From: Allolobophora icterica
Taxonomy: Eukaryota > Annelida > Clitellata > Crassiclitellata > Lumbricidae
Assembly: GCA_963556255.1 (NCBI GenBank)
Contig: OY744604.1
Coordinates: 77,804,236-77,868,235 of the forward strand
Length of the DNA: 64,000 bases
Direction of reading: 5' to 3'
Of the stretch, positions 47,205-58,407 are shown in pieces; position 1 is the stretch's first letter, and the number at the start of each line of letters is the position of its first letter. A model generated the notes under the pieces. That model made no database searches and was not told where the DNA came from. It was given only the letters and a program-made list of their open reading frames with translations. Made by a program: the position numbers and the translations under genes.

Positions 47205-47290
47205 TACGGTATTCGGAAACGAGGCTCGAACTCGTACTCTCCGCTTTACAGGCTCAGCGTTCTTACCAATCGGCCACATAAATGTTATGA
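47205..47290 (-). repeat. tRNA-like SINE head
   Basis: The minus strand has TGGCCGATTGGTAAGAACGC (A box), CGCTGAGCCTGTAAAGCG (anticodon-like arm) and a perfect five-pair T arm, ACGAG-TTCGAGC-CTCGT (B box). The acceptor stem does not pair convincingly, so a SINE or pseudogene is preferred to a functional tRNA. Confidence 0.6.
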
Positions 47291-47583
47291 CACTTGTCGT
47301 TCCTCCAGTTGGTTAATCGTAATCGTAATCTCCAAACTTCTTGTCCTTGTCAAGGTTGCTGCAACTCTCTACCTCTTCATGTTCGCAACTCTCGCAGCTA
47401 GGCTGTCTTTCGCTCTAAACTGAAAACTTAGGCCTACCCTCTTCCAGTCTAGAAAGACAGCCTTGTGAAAATTACTGTAATATACTAACAAAGGAATTTC
47501 AGTAGAACAAATATGTTCTGAATTGTAAAAATTGTTAGTCGCATTTGAGGATTGATTACCTAAAACGCCCAACTCAGTTTCAG

Positions 47584-47934
47584 TTCCGGTTTGCATTGAT
47601 TGGAACGAAAAGAACAAAGTGAAAGCAACAGAGAAACTGCCTCTCCATTTAGTTTGCCGGATTCACTACTGGGGAAATTGGGCTCCTGTCATGGAGTGGA
47701 AACGGATCTCCACCAAGGATGACGGTGGTGAAACCTCAACATCGATCACAGAAGGCGTGTCCCACAAATCCGACAATAACTCTGTTGAGTCGACGCTGAT
47801 AGTCACAGGAGACCAACGTTCTAATGGCATACGACACGGCTGTATTACAGAATTTACCGAATCCAACAGACCAAAGTCTGTTACAGCGAACAACACTCCG
47901 AAATATTCTCACACCTGGGAATATTCTTCTGAAA
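47584..47934 (+). CDS. IgSF-2, exon 3 (second Ig-like domain)
   Basis: 351 bases, phase 1 to 1, from CAGTTTCAG|TTCC to GAAA|GTAAGT, an excellent donor. It encodes 117 residues with Ig landmarks LPLHLVCRIHYWGNW (B-strand Cys), MEWKRIS (core Trp), VESTLIVTGDQRSN and RHGCITEF (F-strand Cys). The Y-x-C tyrosine is His here. A Ser/Thr/Asn-rich end (VTANNTPKYSHTWEYSSE) forms the membrane-proximal stalk. The unit B counterpart starts at 63931. Confidence 0.85.
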
Positions 47935-48044
47935 GTAAGTAGCGCTCGTCAGTTGAGATTACTTTTAGTCTTGATTTCATGTATATCGCGAGCATTGCTA
48001 TTAATTGCTTGGCGTGTTAATCATAATATTATTCTGGTCATGCT

Positions 48045-48560
48045 GGTTTCCCTGCTGGCCGTCTGAGGTGCTTGGATCGGATCCTACGCTCCGCAGTCCG
48101 CCTCATTGGTCGCATGCCCAAATTTGGCCGTGTCACGAGCTACATGCTTGATGTTCTTCACTGGCTCCCTCTTGAGCAGCGTATTACGTATAGGTTGGCT
48201 GCCTTAGGCTAGTCTGGCGCTGCTTGCTTGGCCTTGCTCCACTCTATCTCCACGAGCTCTACCACCCTGTACTCAGCACGCGGGGCTCTCGCTCCCTTCG
48301 CTCGTCTGAGCAGGGCCTGCTCTCTGTTCCTTTTGCCCGTACCTCTACAAGGCAGCATCGCGCTTTCTCGGTGGTGGACCCTCTAACCTGGAATAGCCTT
48401 CCCTTATCGCTCCTCTTACTTCCTAGAACCTTTTCTTCCACGTTCTTGTCTAACTTTAAGACTGCCCTATTCAGCCGTGCTGTAGTCGGGAGCACCTCTG
48501 AGTAGTTCTCCTTGAAGAGGCGCTATATAAATGTCCGTTATGAATGAATGAATGAATTTG
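48045..48560 (+). mobile_element. CR1/L2-type LINE, RT C-terminus and tail, in IgSF-2 intron 3
   Basis: Encodes LRCLDRILRSAVRLIGRMP, LDVLHWLPLEQRITYRLAA, then after a frame change LAPLYLHELYHPV, SLRSSEQGLLSVPFARTST, HRAFSVVDPLTWNSLP and FKTALFSRAV before a stop. The tail is GAGGCGCTATATAAATG followed by GAAT repeats. Nearly complete C-terminal domain, few defects. Confidence 0.85.
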
Positions 48561-48755
48561 AGTACATAGATTGAGATTTACGTATATATACATATACATT
48601 TGCATACTTAAGTATATTATATATATACTACAATTTTACATATGATATATCATGATTATTATATTATTTACTGTAAATACATTTGTATGATTTAACATGT
48701 TATATAACAACGCATCATCATGTAATATTTAAGAAATATTATACTACATTAGGGG

Positions 48756-48950
48756 TGGGCGATAGCGTGCGGGAGTAATTTTGGACCAAGATTTCTTGCT
48801 AACTCGGCTATAATGAGTACGCTGACCGTACACTGTCGGTTAAAAGATGAGACGGCGAGGGAGTGGACTGGCCACCCATCCTCATATGCCGAGGCTAAGA
48901 AAATGAAGTCGTTAATACTGCATACCCATGGCTTCCTATGAGGCTAGCTC
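48756..48950 (+). repeat. SINE-like repeat, second copy
   Basis: Shares CGAGGGAG, GGACTGGCCACCC, TCATATGC, GAGGCTAAGAAAA and TACCCATGGCT with the inverse of 42-130. The tRNA-like head is diverged. Confidence 0.55.
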
Positions 48951-49746
48951 AATGGACTTCTCTTCCTCCTCTGTATACTATCTAATAATTAAACTTACAG
49001 ATTATAAAATTGAATAGTTATATAAAAATTAAATTTTGCTGATATATAATTCATTAAAATTCTCATATGTCAATGTAGAGAAGCATAATTTGATTTTTCT
49101 CTTTTTTACCTATCAGTCTGACCAATTCTGTATGAACTGACTAAAGAAAATTTAATATGAAAGAGTACCAGTGCTCTCTTCAAGTTGGACAACAAAAATT
49201 TATCAAATTTATGGCTTTTATGCATAAGCTGGCATACTTGAAGCATACATGTGCAACTCCATCACTGCCGGTACTCTCTTAGTGCCAGTCCCAAGTCTGC
49301 ATAATAGAGGAGGGCGACGCAAGTCATCTTTGCTGTGGCACAGCGTCGTTAAACAGCAACAAACTAACAAATGCACGTGCAAACTAACAGATACAAATGA
49401 AATAAGTCGAGCCTGACAATAAAGATCATTTGCAAGATAAACTAGTTTCAAGTCATTGAATATCAGTGGTAATGATATTCAAAGGTCGGAGTTTGCACAA
49501 TCTTTGAAGCTCATTTGCCATTGATATTCAATGTGTAAAACTATTTTGCAAACTATCTTCACTGTCATGCTATTCATGCATGCTCAACTTATTTCATGTT
49601 CTAATAGTTATATTCAACAGCTTATTCAGTTTTGAAATGCAAGAGTAATAATATGATCTTAATTGCTCGCTTAGATGTTCACGGTAATTTGTTGGTAATA
49701 TTTTGTTAAGCACAACAAAAATAGTTTGATGTGTAAAAATGTACAG

Positions 49747-49872
49747 TGGGTCTTGGAAGTAAAGACGAAAAGGTTGATGTTAAGTTGGTCGTCATCTTCA
49801 CTGTTGTTTTCATCGTTATCGTATCCGGACTAATCGGCTACATTATTTTCATGAAAAGAAGGAAGGCAAAAG
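49747..49872 (+). CDS. IgSF-2, exon 4 (transmembrane)
   Basis: 126 bases, phase 1 to 1, from TGTACAG|TGGG to AAAAG|GTAAAC. Residues GLGSKDEKVDVK lead into a hydrophobic helix, VVIFTVVFIVIVSGLIGYII, then the basic stop-transfer MKRRKAKG. This gives a single-pass type I receptor with the Ig domains outside. A partial duplicate of this exon lies at 47139-47198. Confidence 0.85.
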
Positions 49873-51884
49873 GTAAACGATGATCAACTCATCTATCTTC
49901 GAACAATTATAGTTAAATATGCAATTAATATGATTAGCCCATTTAGAGCACACCCTGATATTTGTAACACAACAGGAGTGTTCTTTAACCTGATATAAAA
50001 CAAACAATGATTGCAAGTTCTCCTTCTCGCTAGTTGAAAGAAAAGTTGTATCTGGCAATATGTTGACTTAGCATCTGCGAATTACACCGATTGAACATCT
50101 TGCTGGCATTTCTTACAAACACTGTTGGACGAAAATTTTTTTTAGGTAATATCTGAGATGAGACTCTGTAGGCCTAGTGCAACATTTTCAAATATTACAA
50201 TGAGCAAAATAAGCCTAAAAGCTTAGACTTGCGATTTTGCCCAACTTTTATCTTATTTTCGCTATGGCTTACAATATCTATGTCCTTGTATGGGAGCATG
50301 TCTCAAAAACTTCCAATTTTACAAACAAGCTTCGTTTTTGTTTTCCGAAAACTTGCATAATGTCTGTGTTAGTAAAGTGAGCAAATTCGTTAATTTTTAT
50401 GCCCATCCATCGTGACTTGTAGTTAAAACAGAAAGAAGCACACGCACTGGTTCAACCTTAACCAGACTGTAAAACCATAATTTCTTTTGTAAAATAATTG
50501 CTCGTCAGGTTTATGGGTAATTTCATGACAGTTTGCAATAAACCTTCCATATCCCATGTGCAACGTAAGCGAGGCCCTTGTTTCCTTTACTAGGCCTTTA
50601 AGCCGACAATGGACGAATTCTAAGGTCCTGGATTCGGGGCCATCGCTGAACTTGCCGTCCTACTTCACAGCTTGCATGTTGCAAATTGTAATGCTCGACT
50701 GGTGCGCTCAAGCAACTTGACCAAAGACGTTACATGGAGGCGAATCCTCAACCGCTTCAGCTGTGACCAAGTGCATTGCAGATAGACCACCGTGTCGCAT
50801 ATTTAACTATGCCGAAACCCATCTATTAGAATTTTTCTAGTTATTGTTTTTGGCGCCTCGCTACTTAATAGCAGGCCATCGAAAGACGTATCTAGGTAAT
50901 TATCAATTAACTAAATTTTTAATTAGTTAACTCGCTCTTGGTGATATGCTACAATGAGGCTTGAACTTGCACACTTCGTGTCATATTCCACACAACAGAG
51001 AAAGCCTGCATGTTACAAGATTTTGTTTTCGCATTTCATCCTTTAATAAGCTCCAAATCTCTGTATTTGTACAGCAGATAAATATAATTTTTGTGTAAAT
51101 ATTTTATGATCGATATTGATTTTAACTGTTCAGCATTTATTTTCTGCCTATTTAAAAACGCATTTGTTGATTAGATAGCCAAGTGTACAGCGCCTCAATG
51201 AAGTACTTAAAAGCCCTCGAATAGGGCCCTTTCGCCTTAATATAATTATGCGTACATACATTACACTCTGTTGTAACAAGCCATTTACATAGTGACTCAT
51301 ATTGATTCTTCCAGAATCGAAATACGTTTAATTTATAGACATTTAGGATAAATCCTTCTTTCAAAATTATGGAGCGGAAAATATCAACATTTTTGGCCGT
51401 AGCTGGGCTCTGGGCGCGTCTGAGTGGGTTTCGTGAAGATGCGCTTTATTAAATATCCGATTAAATGAATGAATGAATGAATTTGGCCAAAAAACTCTCC
51501 TAAGACTTGCCCTAGTTAACCTTTGTGACTTTGATTTAACTTACTGTATGGCATTTCTGCTTGACTTACCTCACTAATCCTATCTTAGTAACTGATGTCT
51601 CACATAACTTTACCGCACATGATCTTAAAGGATTCCTTCAAATTTCATTAATCAGATACTCTTGGATCTTGTCTCATTTCTCTGTATGTATGCTACTGGG
51701 CAAGAACGGTACTGTAGATCCGTCGAAGTACCTTTCAAAGGCACTACTCTCATGGCTATCTAAACCAATGCAAACAATAGCATCTTAAGGCATCTAACGA
51801 TATAATGCTAAATGGTGACATGACGTATGAAGAGCGGATGACTGGCCTTGCATTTTAATTTACCTTGATTTAAATTTACCTCAG
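49873..51884 (+). other. IgSF-2 intron 4
   Basis: 2,012 bases. It contains a LINE tail at 51395-51482 (GATGCGCTTTATTAAATATCC plus GAAT repeats). Nothing else is recognised. Confidence 0.6.
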
Positions 51885-52036
51885 ATGAACCCGAAAACCT
51901 GGCGATGGATGCAATTTCCTCGGCACCACGAAGGACATTCTGCGAGGAATCCGACTACGTTGAAATAGGAAGAGCTTCGGTCGTCGCCGACAGCCGTTGC
52001 AGCGGAGAGTATTACGCCGGACTGGATGACCAGTGA
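51885..52036 (+). CDS. IgSF-2, exon 5 (cytoplasmic tail)
   Basis: The acceptor TTTACCTCAG at 51884 joins in phase with exon 4. It encodes DEPENLAMDAISSAPRRTFC, then EESDYVEIGRASVVADSRCS and GEYYAGLDDQ before a TGA at 52034-52036. SDYVEI fits the ITIM pattern (S/I/V/L-x-Y-x-x-I/V/L). YAGL is a second Yxx-hydrophobic site 15 residues further on, longer than a strict ITAM spacer. Spliced, the five exons give a 328-residue protein. The tail would signal through SH2-domain proteins if tyrosine-phosphorylated; this is inferred from motif only. Confidence 0.78.
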
Positions 52037-52192
52037 ATGGCCAAGGCGAACTTCTACGCAGCTCTGGAAACTGAGCAGGGATGCGGTGCCAGTACTAGCA
52101 CCAACACTCCAGTGGAAAACTGTAAACCAGATAAGAAAGGCATGAATAAAAAAAAGCGAAGAAGATTTAAAAATGAAGAAGTGATACAGTAA
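52037..52192 (+). other. Open continuation of IgSF-2 exon 5 after the TGA
   Basis: In the same frame, 51 more codons precede a TAA at 52190: MAKANFYAALETEQGCGAST, then a Lys/Arg-rich end (DKKGMNKKKRRRFKNEEV). YAAL lies 10 positions after YAGL, counting the stop, which is ITAM-like spacing. The composition looks like cytoplasmic tail, so the TGA may be a recent nonsense change, a polymorphism or a readthrough site. Confidence 0.5.
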
Positions 52193-52338
52193 AGACGCAG
52201 AACTTTTGTCACCGATTCTTCTCAAAGGGTAGAATATAGTTGAACATTTTTATCATTGAATAACAGTCATAGCTTAAAAGTATTATGCAGAAAACTACAA
52301 CGTAAGACATTACTAAGCAAAACGACTATTCATTTATC

Positions 52339-52606
52339 CAGGGCTTTTTTTCAGCCGGAACGAGCCGGAACGGCGTTCCGGCACCTTTTTCAGCTACTAA
52401 AAAATAATTTATTTATTTTAATAATAAAAACAACAATTTAGTTATTTTAATTTAATTTAAGTGTTTTTGAACTGTTTTCCGTGTTTATTGAGACCCCTCC
52501 CAACCCCTAACCCCGTTTTTCTCGTGATTTTAGTCCGCTCATAATTGTTGCGTTCCGGAACCTATTGTTCCGTTCCGGAACCTTTTTTTCTAGAAAAAAA
52601 GCACTG
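52339..52606. mobile_element. hAT MITE (CAGTGCTTTTT family), copy 3
   Basis: 268 bp, ends CAGGGCTTTTTTTCAGCC and AGAAAAAAAGCACTG. A perfect 8-bp duplication CATTTATC lies at 52331-52338 and 52607-52614. Closely similar to 39100-39360. Confidence 0.92.
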
Positions 52607-52880
52607 CATTTATCACCAGTAACCAAACGTTGAGCTGAATAATTTGCTAACATCAACATGACCTTCAAAATGCAACTGTAGTTAAGATGTGTCGGAAAGA
52701 ATAATATGGTATGGTATGGTAGCCTATGCTCTGAGGTAATGTTGTTGGAATGGTAGAGGAAAGGGTTTGGTGTATTTAGAACATTTATTGTGCTTGACTT
52801 CAGATTCCGATGTAACTTTGTAGCAGTCTGTCTTTCAGAGATTTGGTGTACCTAGCGTTTTGACTCAGTATCCTATCCGT

Positions 52881-52926
52881 CTCTAGGCAGGACGCCTCGG
52901 GTCGAGACTCGAGGCGTCCTGCCTAG
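52881..52926. repeat. Perfect 18-bp inverted repeat (hairpin)
   Basis: TCTAGGCAGGACGCCTCG, a 10-base spacer, then its exact complement. The arms are GC-rich in AT-rich surroundings. It lies about 0.7-0.85 kb downstream of the IgSF-2 stop codons. Function unknown. Confidence 0.8.
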
Positions 52927-53199
52927 ACTCGGCCTCGCCTGCCAAGGTTTCGTAGGCGAGTTCCCATATCCAATATTCATAACAGTGTATATAACCCATT
53001 GGATATTTATAGTCAGTAAAAGTTAGTCATGACGCTGTCATAAATATAGTTAATTCTTTGGCACTTAGCTTTAGTCCGATGTTGTACCTTTCAAATTATT
53101 TTCTCGTTTTCATCATAGCTTTCTGTTTCTGTAGCCCTATTCGGCCTACGTAACATAGAGTAATAGCCATGCATGTAGATGTAATTGTAATTGTAATTG

Positions 53200-53890
53200 T
53201 AATTGTAACCGAAAACTTATATAGCGCCACTCAAATCAGCGGCGTTTTCAACCCGCATCAATGCCGGTGTCACGAAATAGAGTATCCCCCATACATGCAT
53301 ATCCCCCTTAGTGAAATGGAGTATTCGGTTTAGTTTGCATTTTGGCGGTTTCTAAGTGTATTCAGTCGTACTGTTTGGATTTATTGCACACATAAAATTT
53401 TTGAATTGCGTATCTTTAGTTTGTACGTCGACCTGAAATCAATTTACTTTGTTTTTGGTGATTTTAACTGGAATTTCGTCGAGGCTATCGTGATGCGTAT
53501 GACGAGGGGGGATAGAATGGTTCATCCCACCGGATACTCCAAACCGGTTTATTCCATCCGGGGGGATACGCTTTAGGGGGGATAGAATATCTCGGGACAC
53601 CGGCACCGGCAAAAAGGAAAGTTTTCAGGCGTCTACGGAACTGGAGAGGAGAGAGGGCAAGAAGCTCTTGGCGGAGAAACAAGGGGCGACAGTTCCAAGC
53701 AGAGGGGCCAACATAGGCGAAACTTCTGGATTGTGCCGTGGAAGATCGCATGCGAGGGACAACCATAAGGCCGCGAGCCGAAGATCGCAAGGAAGCCCTC
53801 GCAGGCAAGGAAGAAACTGGGTTGCAAAAATTCATTAGGTAAGACGGAGCAGAGGCAGTAAGGCAGTTGCGCATGAGAGTGAGGGTTTTA
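53200..53890 (-). mobile_element. CR1/L2-type LINE 3' end, interrupted
   Basis: The minus strand encodes SAPSYLMNFCNPV, ASLRSSARGLMVVPRMRSS, AQSRSFAYVGPSAWN and LQFRRRLKTFLFAGAG, then GGCGCTATATAAG and TTACAA repeats (53178-53207). A 318-bp insertion (53277-53594) lies between the RT end and the 3' tail. Confidence 0.8.
53277..53594. mobile_element. MITE-like insertion with TATCCCCC ends
   Basis: The left end is CGAAATAGAGTATCCCCC; the right end, inverted, is CGAGATATTCTATCCCCC (14 of 18 positions alike). Internal GGGGGATA words recur. The flanking LINE is continuous in position, but no clean target duplication is visible. Confidence 0.5.
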
Positions 53891-54594
53891 AACTGAATTC
53901 GCTGTTGAGCAGGGAGCCAGCGACAACACTAATTGAGCCTGCTACTTATAGACAATGAGATTTAAAACACCAAAGCTTGCTTCATCGTTATAATAAAAAT
54001 AATAATGATAACACCTTTATGGAACGTCTAGAAAAAGTGATTTCTACTAAGCAGAAACATAAGGTAAGCCACTTTCTGTACATGAATGCAATTACTGATT
54101 TCGACAATGGCGTTCCCTGTTTGAAAAGAATAAAGTTCCCTTCGGAAGAAAGCTATAGAAATTTTCGTGAAATGGCAGAGATTCGGGATTTCGATATGGC
54201 TGACTTTTAGTACGTCTAGAAAAATCTCTGACCGTGTGAAACTGAAAAAAGTACGGTATTGTCTTCTGCAATGTAATTTGGGGGAAGGTTCTAGGGTTGC
54301 CACCTCTCCCGGATTGGGCGGGAATCTCCCGTATTTCGATGTGATCTCCCGTCCCCAGGAATTAATTTTGAAATATCCCGGAATGCTGAGAAGTCCTATT
54401 CCCTAGGACAACTGCACAATGCGTCACTGCTCGACATCGAGTCAGAGACTCAGAGTCTGAAGGTCTGATCGAGATTGTATTTTTTTAACTTTCAGCGGAC
54501 ACTTTTCAAATTCAATTTATATATCTATGTATTTTTCTAACTTTCTGCGGACACTTTTCAATTGAGATAATTATCTATGTTTATGACTGCGCGT

Positions 54595-56828
54595 TAGGGT
54601 GGTCCACAAAAATAAAGTTCAAGCTAGAAGCCAGGACACCCTCTCAGTTTTTTAGACCTGTCAGTAGTATTACTGTGACAAAATTTCAGCTTCCTATTCC
54701 AACTAGAAGACGGTGCTCAATGACAATGAAATATTACCATATAGTAGTATTTGCTGTAAATCTTGATGCCGTGTAACTTGGTCAACATTTGTCATGGAGA
54801 TGAGCTTGACATAGTTTCTGTTGTGTCATCCTACTTACTTACTTACTGGTACTTGGAATAAAAAAAGTGTACAGTTCTTGTTGAAGGTCATGGTCCCCAC
54901 TTCCTGTGCTTTTTGGCGGACATGTTTTCAGAAGTGAATTTTTACATTACAATTGCTGCAGCGCTTGGCTGTGATCCTTCTGCCCTGCCACTTTGAACCA
55001 TCCACAGAGTGCATAAGAAAGCCAGGACACAGCATGCTGAAGCTGTAAGATCTGAACTTGTACCAGATTAGCCACTGGTACTACACTCCGTTGGGAAACC
55101 CTGCCTAAGATCTTTGAAGCAGGAAATCTCGACCGCCTGCCAGTGCTGGTTTCAGGTGGTGGTGTTGACGAGCTCCTCTTTGTGCCCAAATTAGCCTTTG
55201 GGACAGGATACAATGAATTCATGGTCGTTCATATTCTTCTAAAGTTGTGAAAACTCACAGTTGACAAAGTTCAAGCCTTGAGCTTTGATACAATGTCTGT
55301 CAACACTGGGCATTTCAACGGATTGTGTGTTCTGCTGGAAGACAAATAAGCTGAGAGCTCCTGTGGTTGGCCTGCCGTCATCATGAAAAGGAATTGATTT
55401 TAGCCAAAGTATTCACCTTGTGCTGCAACCCATCTGTTCACCATAAATCCCAATCTTCAAGAGATGTAAAGCTGCTGGGAAGGTGTGACACGTGTCAACT
55501 TCCGAGGACTGGAAGTCATATCCGACACTGAAGCCCCCATGAAACAGCATCAGTTTTCTCAAGGAGTTTGCTGAAAGAAAGTCAGATTCACAGATCAGAG
55601 ACAACTACCAAGAGCTCATTGAGCTGACAGTGGTTGTCCTTGGACGTCAGCCTTCAGTAATTCACTGGAGAGCCCCTAGGTCAATTGACCATGGACATTG
55701 GATGGCCAAGTTACTGTATGCAATCAAAATCTTCCTTTTTCGCGATCAACCTGATGTATTCAAGAAGAAACTCAGATTAATTGATTTTTGAACTTTGGTG
55801 TCCTGTTTACGCAAAGGCTTGGACAAAGGCCCCTTGCTGCTGAAGCTCCAGAACAAGATCTGTCACTTTGGATTGGTCTAGGACATTATGAGTCTATTGA
55901 CTGTGAGATCAGCATTGCTGCCAGGAAGGTCCTAGAAAACCACTTGTGGTACCTTTCAGATGAGGCTGTAGGTCTGGGACTGTTCTCAGACCAACTTCCT
56001 ATAACAGATCAAATGAAGATTGTCGACAGAATGACTGCAAACCCTGGTGAAAGGAGGTGAGAGCTGATGCTACGGTACTGAAGGAGGGGATTTTGGGTGA
56101 TTTTACAAACCAGTGAGCATTGACACTACTGTCGTACCTGAAGATGAGTGATTCCTTTGTTACACTTCCACTAGACAAAATGGATCCAGGATGAGGATTA
56201 CAAGCAAGGTAGAGAGATAATTCAGCAGTTGAGAGTGGTGAATGACGCGGCTGAGAGGTTTGAAGTTGTTCGATGAATTCTACCGATTCATCACCAATGA
56301 TGAAGAAGAAAAGCAGTTTCTTCTCCAAGTGATCAAGGCAAATAGGAAAGCTGTTCTCACTCTTGTTGAGTCTGCTGTTGATGCAGTGCTTGCAAAGCCT
56401 TGCAGTTTCTAGAGTCAAAAACGGTTACGGGTGTTGAAATTAAAAAACAAGAACAATCGACATTCGATATTCATGGATTGGACGATTTTTTTTAAATTTT
56501 TGGACATTTCCAATTCATTAAACCTACTAAAATTTACAGTTCCATCTGGCTAACTGTTCTTGTGTCAAATATGTTGTCAAATTAGAGTAACATTTTAACT
56601 ATCTTGAAATAAAATGGATTTGTATGCTCGACACATTCATTTCTGCAATTAATGTCTATTTTTCGGTATATGACAAAGTAACACAGTCCGTGAGCATCGT
56701 CTTCCAATTGGAATTGGAAGCTGAAATTTTGTCTCAATAATACTACTGATAGGTCTAAAAAAACTGAGAGGGTGTCCTGGTTTCTAGCTTGAACTTTATT
56801 TTTTACCATGTATCTGTGAACCACCCTA
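54595..56828 (+). mobile_element. hAT-like element copy B
   Basis: 2,234 bp. Long inverted ends start TAGGGTGGTCCACAAAAATA and, inverted, TAGGGTGGTTCACAGATAC, and include TTCAAGCTAGAARCCAGGAC. A perfect 8-bp duplication CTGCGCGT lies at 54587-54594 and 56829-56836. It is the same family as copy A in inverse orientation and holds, uninterrupted, the site where the DUF7869-like transposon entered copy A. Confidence 0.92.
54950..56412 (+). pseudogene. Decayed protein gene of element copy B
   Basis: Plus-strand frames, repeatedly shifted, contain SGTGYNEFMVVHILL, VQALSFDTMSVNTG-like words, FRDQ...QELIELTVVVLG, DLSLWIGLGHYESIDCEISI, KVLENHLWYLSDEAVGLGLF and RADATVL-like sequence. They end in VNDAAERF and FITND-EEEKQFLLQVIKA-like stretches. 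These resemble a large multicopy invertebrate protein family that I associate with transposons but cannot name precisely. The longest intact piece is 55788-56060. Confidence 0.6.
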
Positions 56829-56912
56829 CTGCGCGTGCAGTGTGCGCGTGAAGTTCCCCGTGAACGGTTAGCCCGTTATTATCGTTAGGCCTATAAGCAA
56901 AATAGCGTCGCA

Positions 56913-57251
56913 ATGGCGAATTCAAATTCTGACTCTGAGTCTGAGTCTAATCCAGAAAAATGTGTAGTTAAAAAGAAAAAGAAGTATTACTGTTCATTCT
57001 ACGATGAGTGGCTCAAAGAAGACGATTTTAAGGATTGGTTTGCTAAGAAAAACGAGTTGGAAGCAGAGTGCAAAATTTGCCAGCAAACATTATCAGTAAA
57101 ATACGAGGGACGCAGATCGGTAGTACAGCACGCCACATCGGAGAAACACACTAAAAATGTGAAGCAGATGAAGAAGAATACAATCGTTACGAGCTTCAGA
57201 TTGTTGGCTGCTGCAAGATCTGATGCGAAATATACTTTTAAGCGCAAGTAG
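56913..57251 (+). CDS. hAT transposase N-terminus with BED-like finger (partial)
   Basis: 112 codons: a Ser/Asp/Glu-rich start, a Lys run, then YDEWLKEDDFKDWFAKKN, ECKICQQTLSVKYEGR and VVQHATSEKHTKNVKQ. This C-x2-C...H-x5-H arrangement after a W-x(5-9)-F-x-x-W segment is typical of the finger domain that opens many hAT-type transposases. The frame stops before any catalytic domain, so it is a truncated transposase inside its own element ends. Confidence 0.7.
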   Translation: MANSNSDSESESNPEKCVVKKKKKYYCSFYDEWLKEDDFKDWFAKKNELEAECKICQQTLSVKYEGRRSVVQHATSEKHTKNVKQMKKNTIVTSFRLLAAARSDAKYTFKRK

Positions 57252-58407
57252 TCTTCATCACTCTACCACAGCACTATGGACTAAAGTGAATGACCAATTA
57301 AATAATTAGTTGATAGCTGTTTCTTGTGTTTACCTAATGTCAAAAACAAAATGTTTTAAAACTATACTTCGATTCTGTTCTATCAGTGGAATTGCAAATG
57401 TTAAAAAAATTTCTTGAATCTCCCGGATTCGTATCCTTAGGAGGTGGCAACCCTAAGGTTGACTGGTTGTTCATATGTTGACCTGCGTATTTGAGTTTTG
57501 GCTTTAGATGTTCACCAAACTATCTCTGACACGAGACTATAACAAATAAACACTTACCTTATTTTGCATTATTAATAAAATGGCAAATGTTGTGCGTCAT
57601 CGACTGTAAGTTGAAATTAACAATTCTCTTTGTTGAATTCTTTAATCATTGGGGAAAGATTATTGTCAGATTAATCAATTGATGTTGTGCCACACTAACG
57701 CAAGGAAGATACTCTTAAACAGTTTCACGCAAAATTTTAGTAACTGGAATTTTAGTAAGCAGGTGTAAATCAATTATACCTACATCCGTGAGAAGTGACT
57801 TTATTTATCACAATCAGATCAAATCAAACATTCGTTTATTTGGAAAACCACAAAATCTTTAAGTGTCAATGTTCAATTTTCTATAATGCCGGGTTATGGT
57901 TAACCAGGAGACCCAGAAGGAGCCAAAGAACCCGCTAGCCAGAGCCACCTGAGTAGGCTACATCATACCAAAGTGGGTGAAGCCGACGCAATGATAGTCA
58001 AACAGTGACCTTGTAGTAACAAGGAATCTTTATAATAACAGGAAAGAATAAAGGAAATAAAACCGAATCTTAACTATCACGTAACTAATGACTCTGCATC
58101 AAGCGTTGTTGAAACCAAAAATAATCTATAATTCTATGTATGTATTTGAGGTATTTAACATCCGTACAGCGCATCCTAAAATATCTTTTTAATGTGTTTT
58201 ATCTAGCTTGCACAATTCTAGGGCAGGTCCGTCTTAAAACAAAATAAAAATAGTACTCGATTAATTGAAAAAGTCGCCATTGGCGGTCTCTCTCTTACAA
58301 GTGGAACCCAAACAATATAATCTCAGCATGTTCAGAGTTTCTGGTCCATCGTTGTTAAGAACAAAAATTTATGACAACCGTTTTCATGACACGGTTACGC
58401 TCTCGAC

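Larger units (their letters stand above)
23640..47934. repeat. Segmental duplication unit A (extent visible as paralogy)
   Basis: Long, diverged similarity to 57650-64000, broken by element insertions private to each copy. Shared landmarks include TTAATCAATTGATGTTGTGC (23656/57675), the GACACGGTTACGCTC region (24385/58389), the CTTTGTCTGCTTACACATT region (41030/59685), and IgSF exons 1 (41648/60287), 2 (45681/61903) and 3 (47584/63931). The private insertions give empty-site comparisons. Confidence 0.85.
54293..57454 (+). mobile_element. hAT element with AGGGTTGCCACC ends, hosting element copy B
   Basis: The left end is AGGGTTGCCACCTCTCCCGG; the right end, inverted, is AGGGTTGCCACCTCC. Candidate 8-bp duplications are AAGGTTCT (54285-54292) and AAGGTTGA (57455-57462), six of eight alike. 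The element proper is about 0.92 kb and encodes a transposase N-terminus at 56913. Confidence 0.78.

Noticed and set aside
47205..47290. Functional tRNA gene
   Set aside because: A and B boxes and a perfect T arm are present, but the acceptor stem does not pair and it sits among repeat fragments, so a SINE head is more likely.
55999..56418. Minus-strand 139-codon frame
   Set aside because: Antisense of the decayed element protein, whose recognisable words are on the plus strand.
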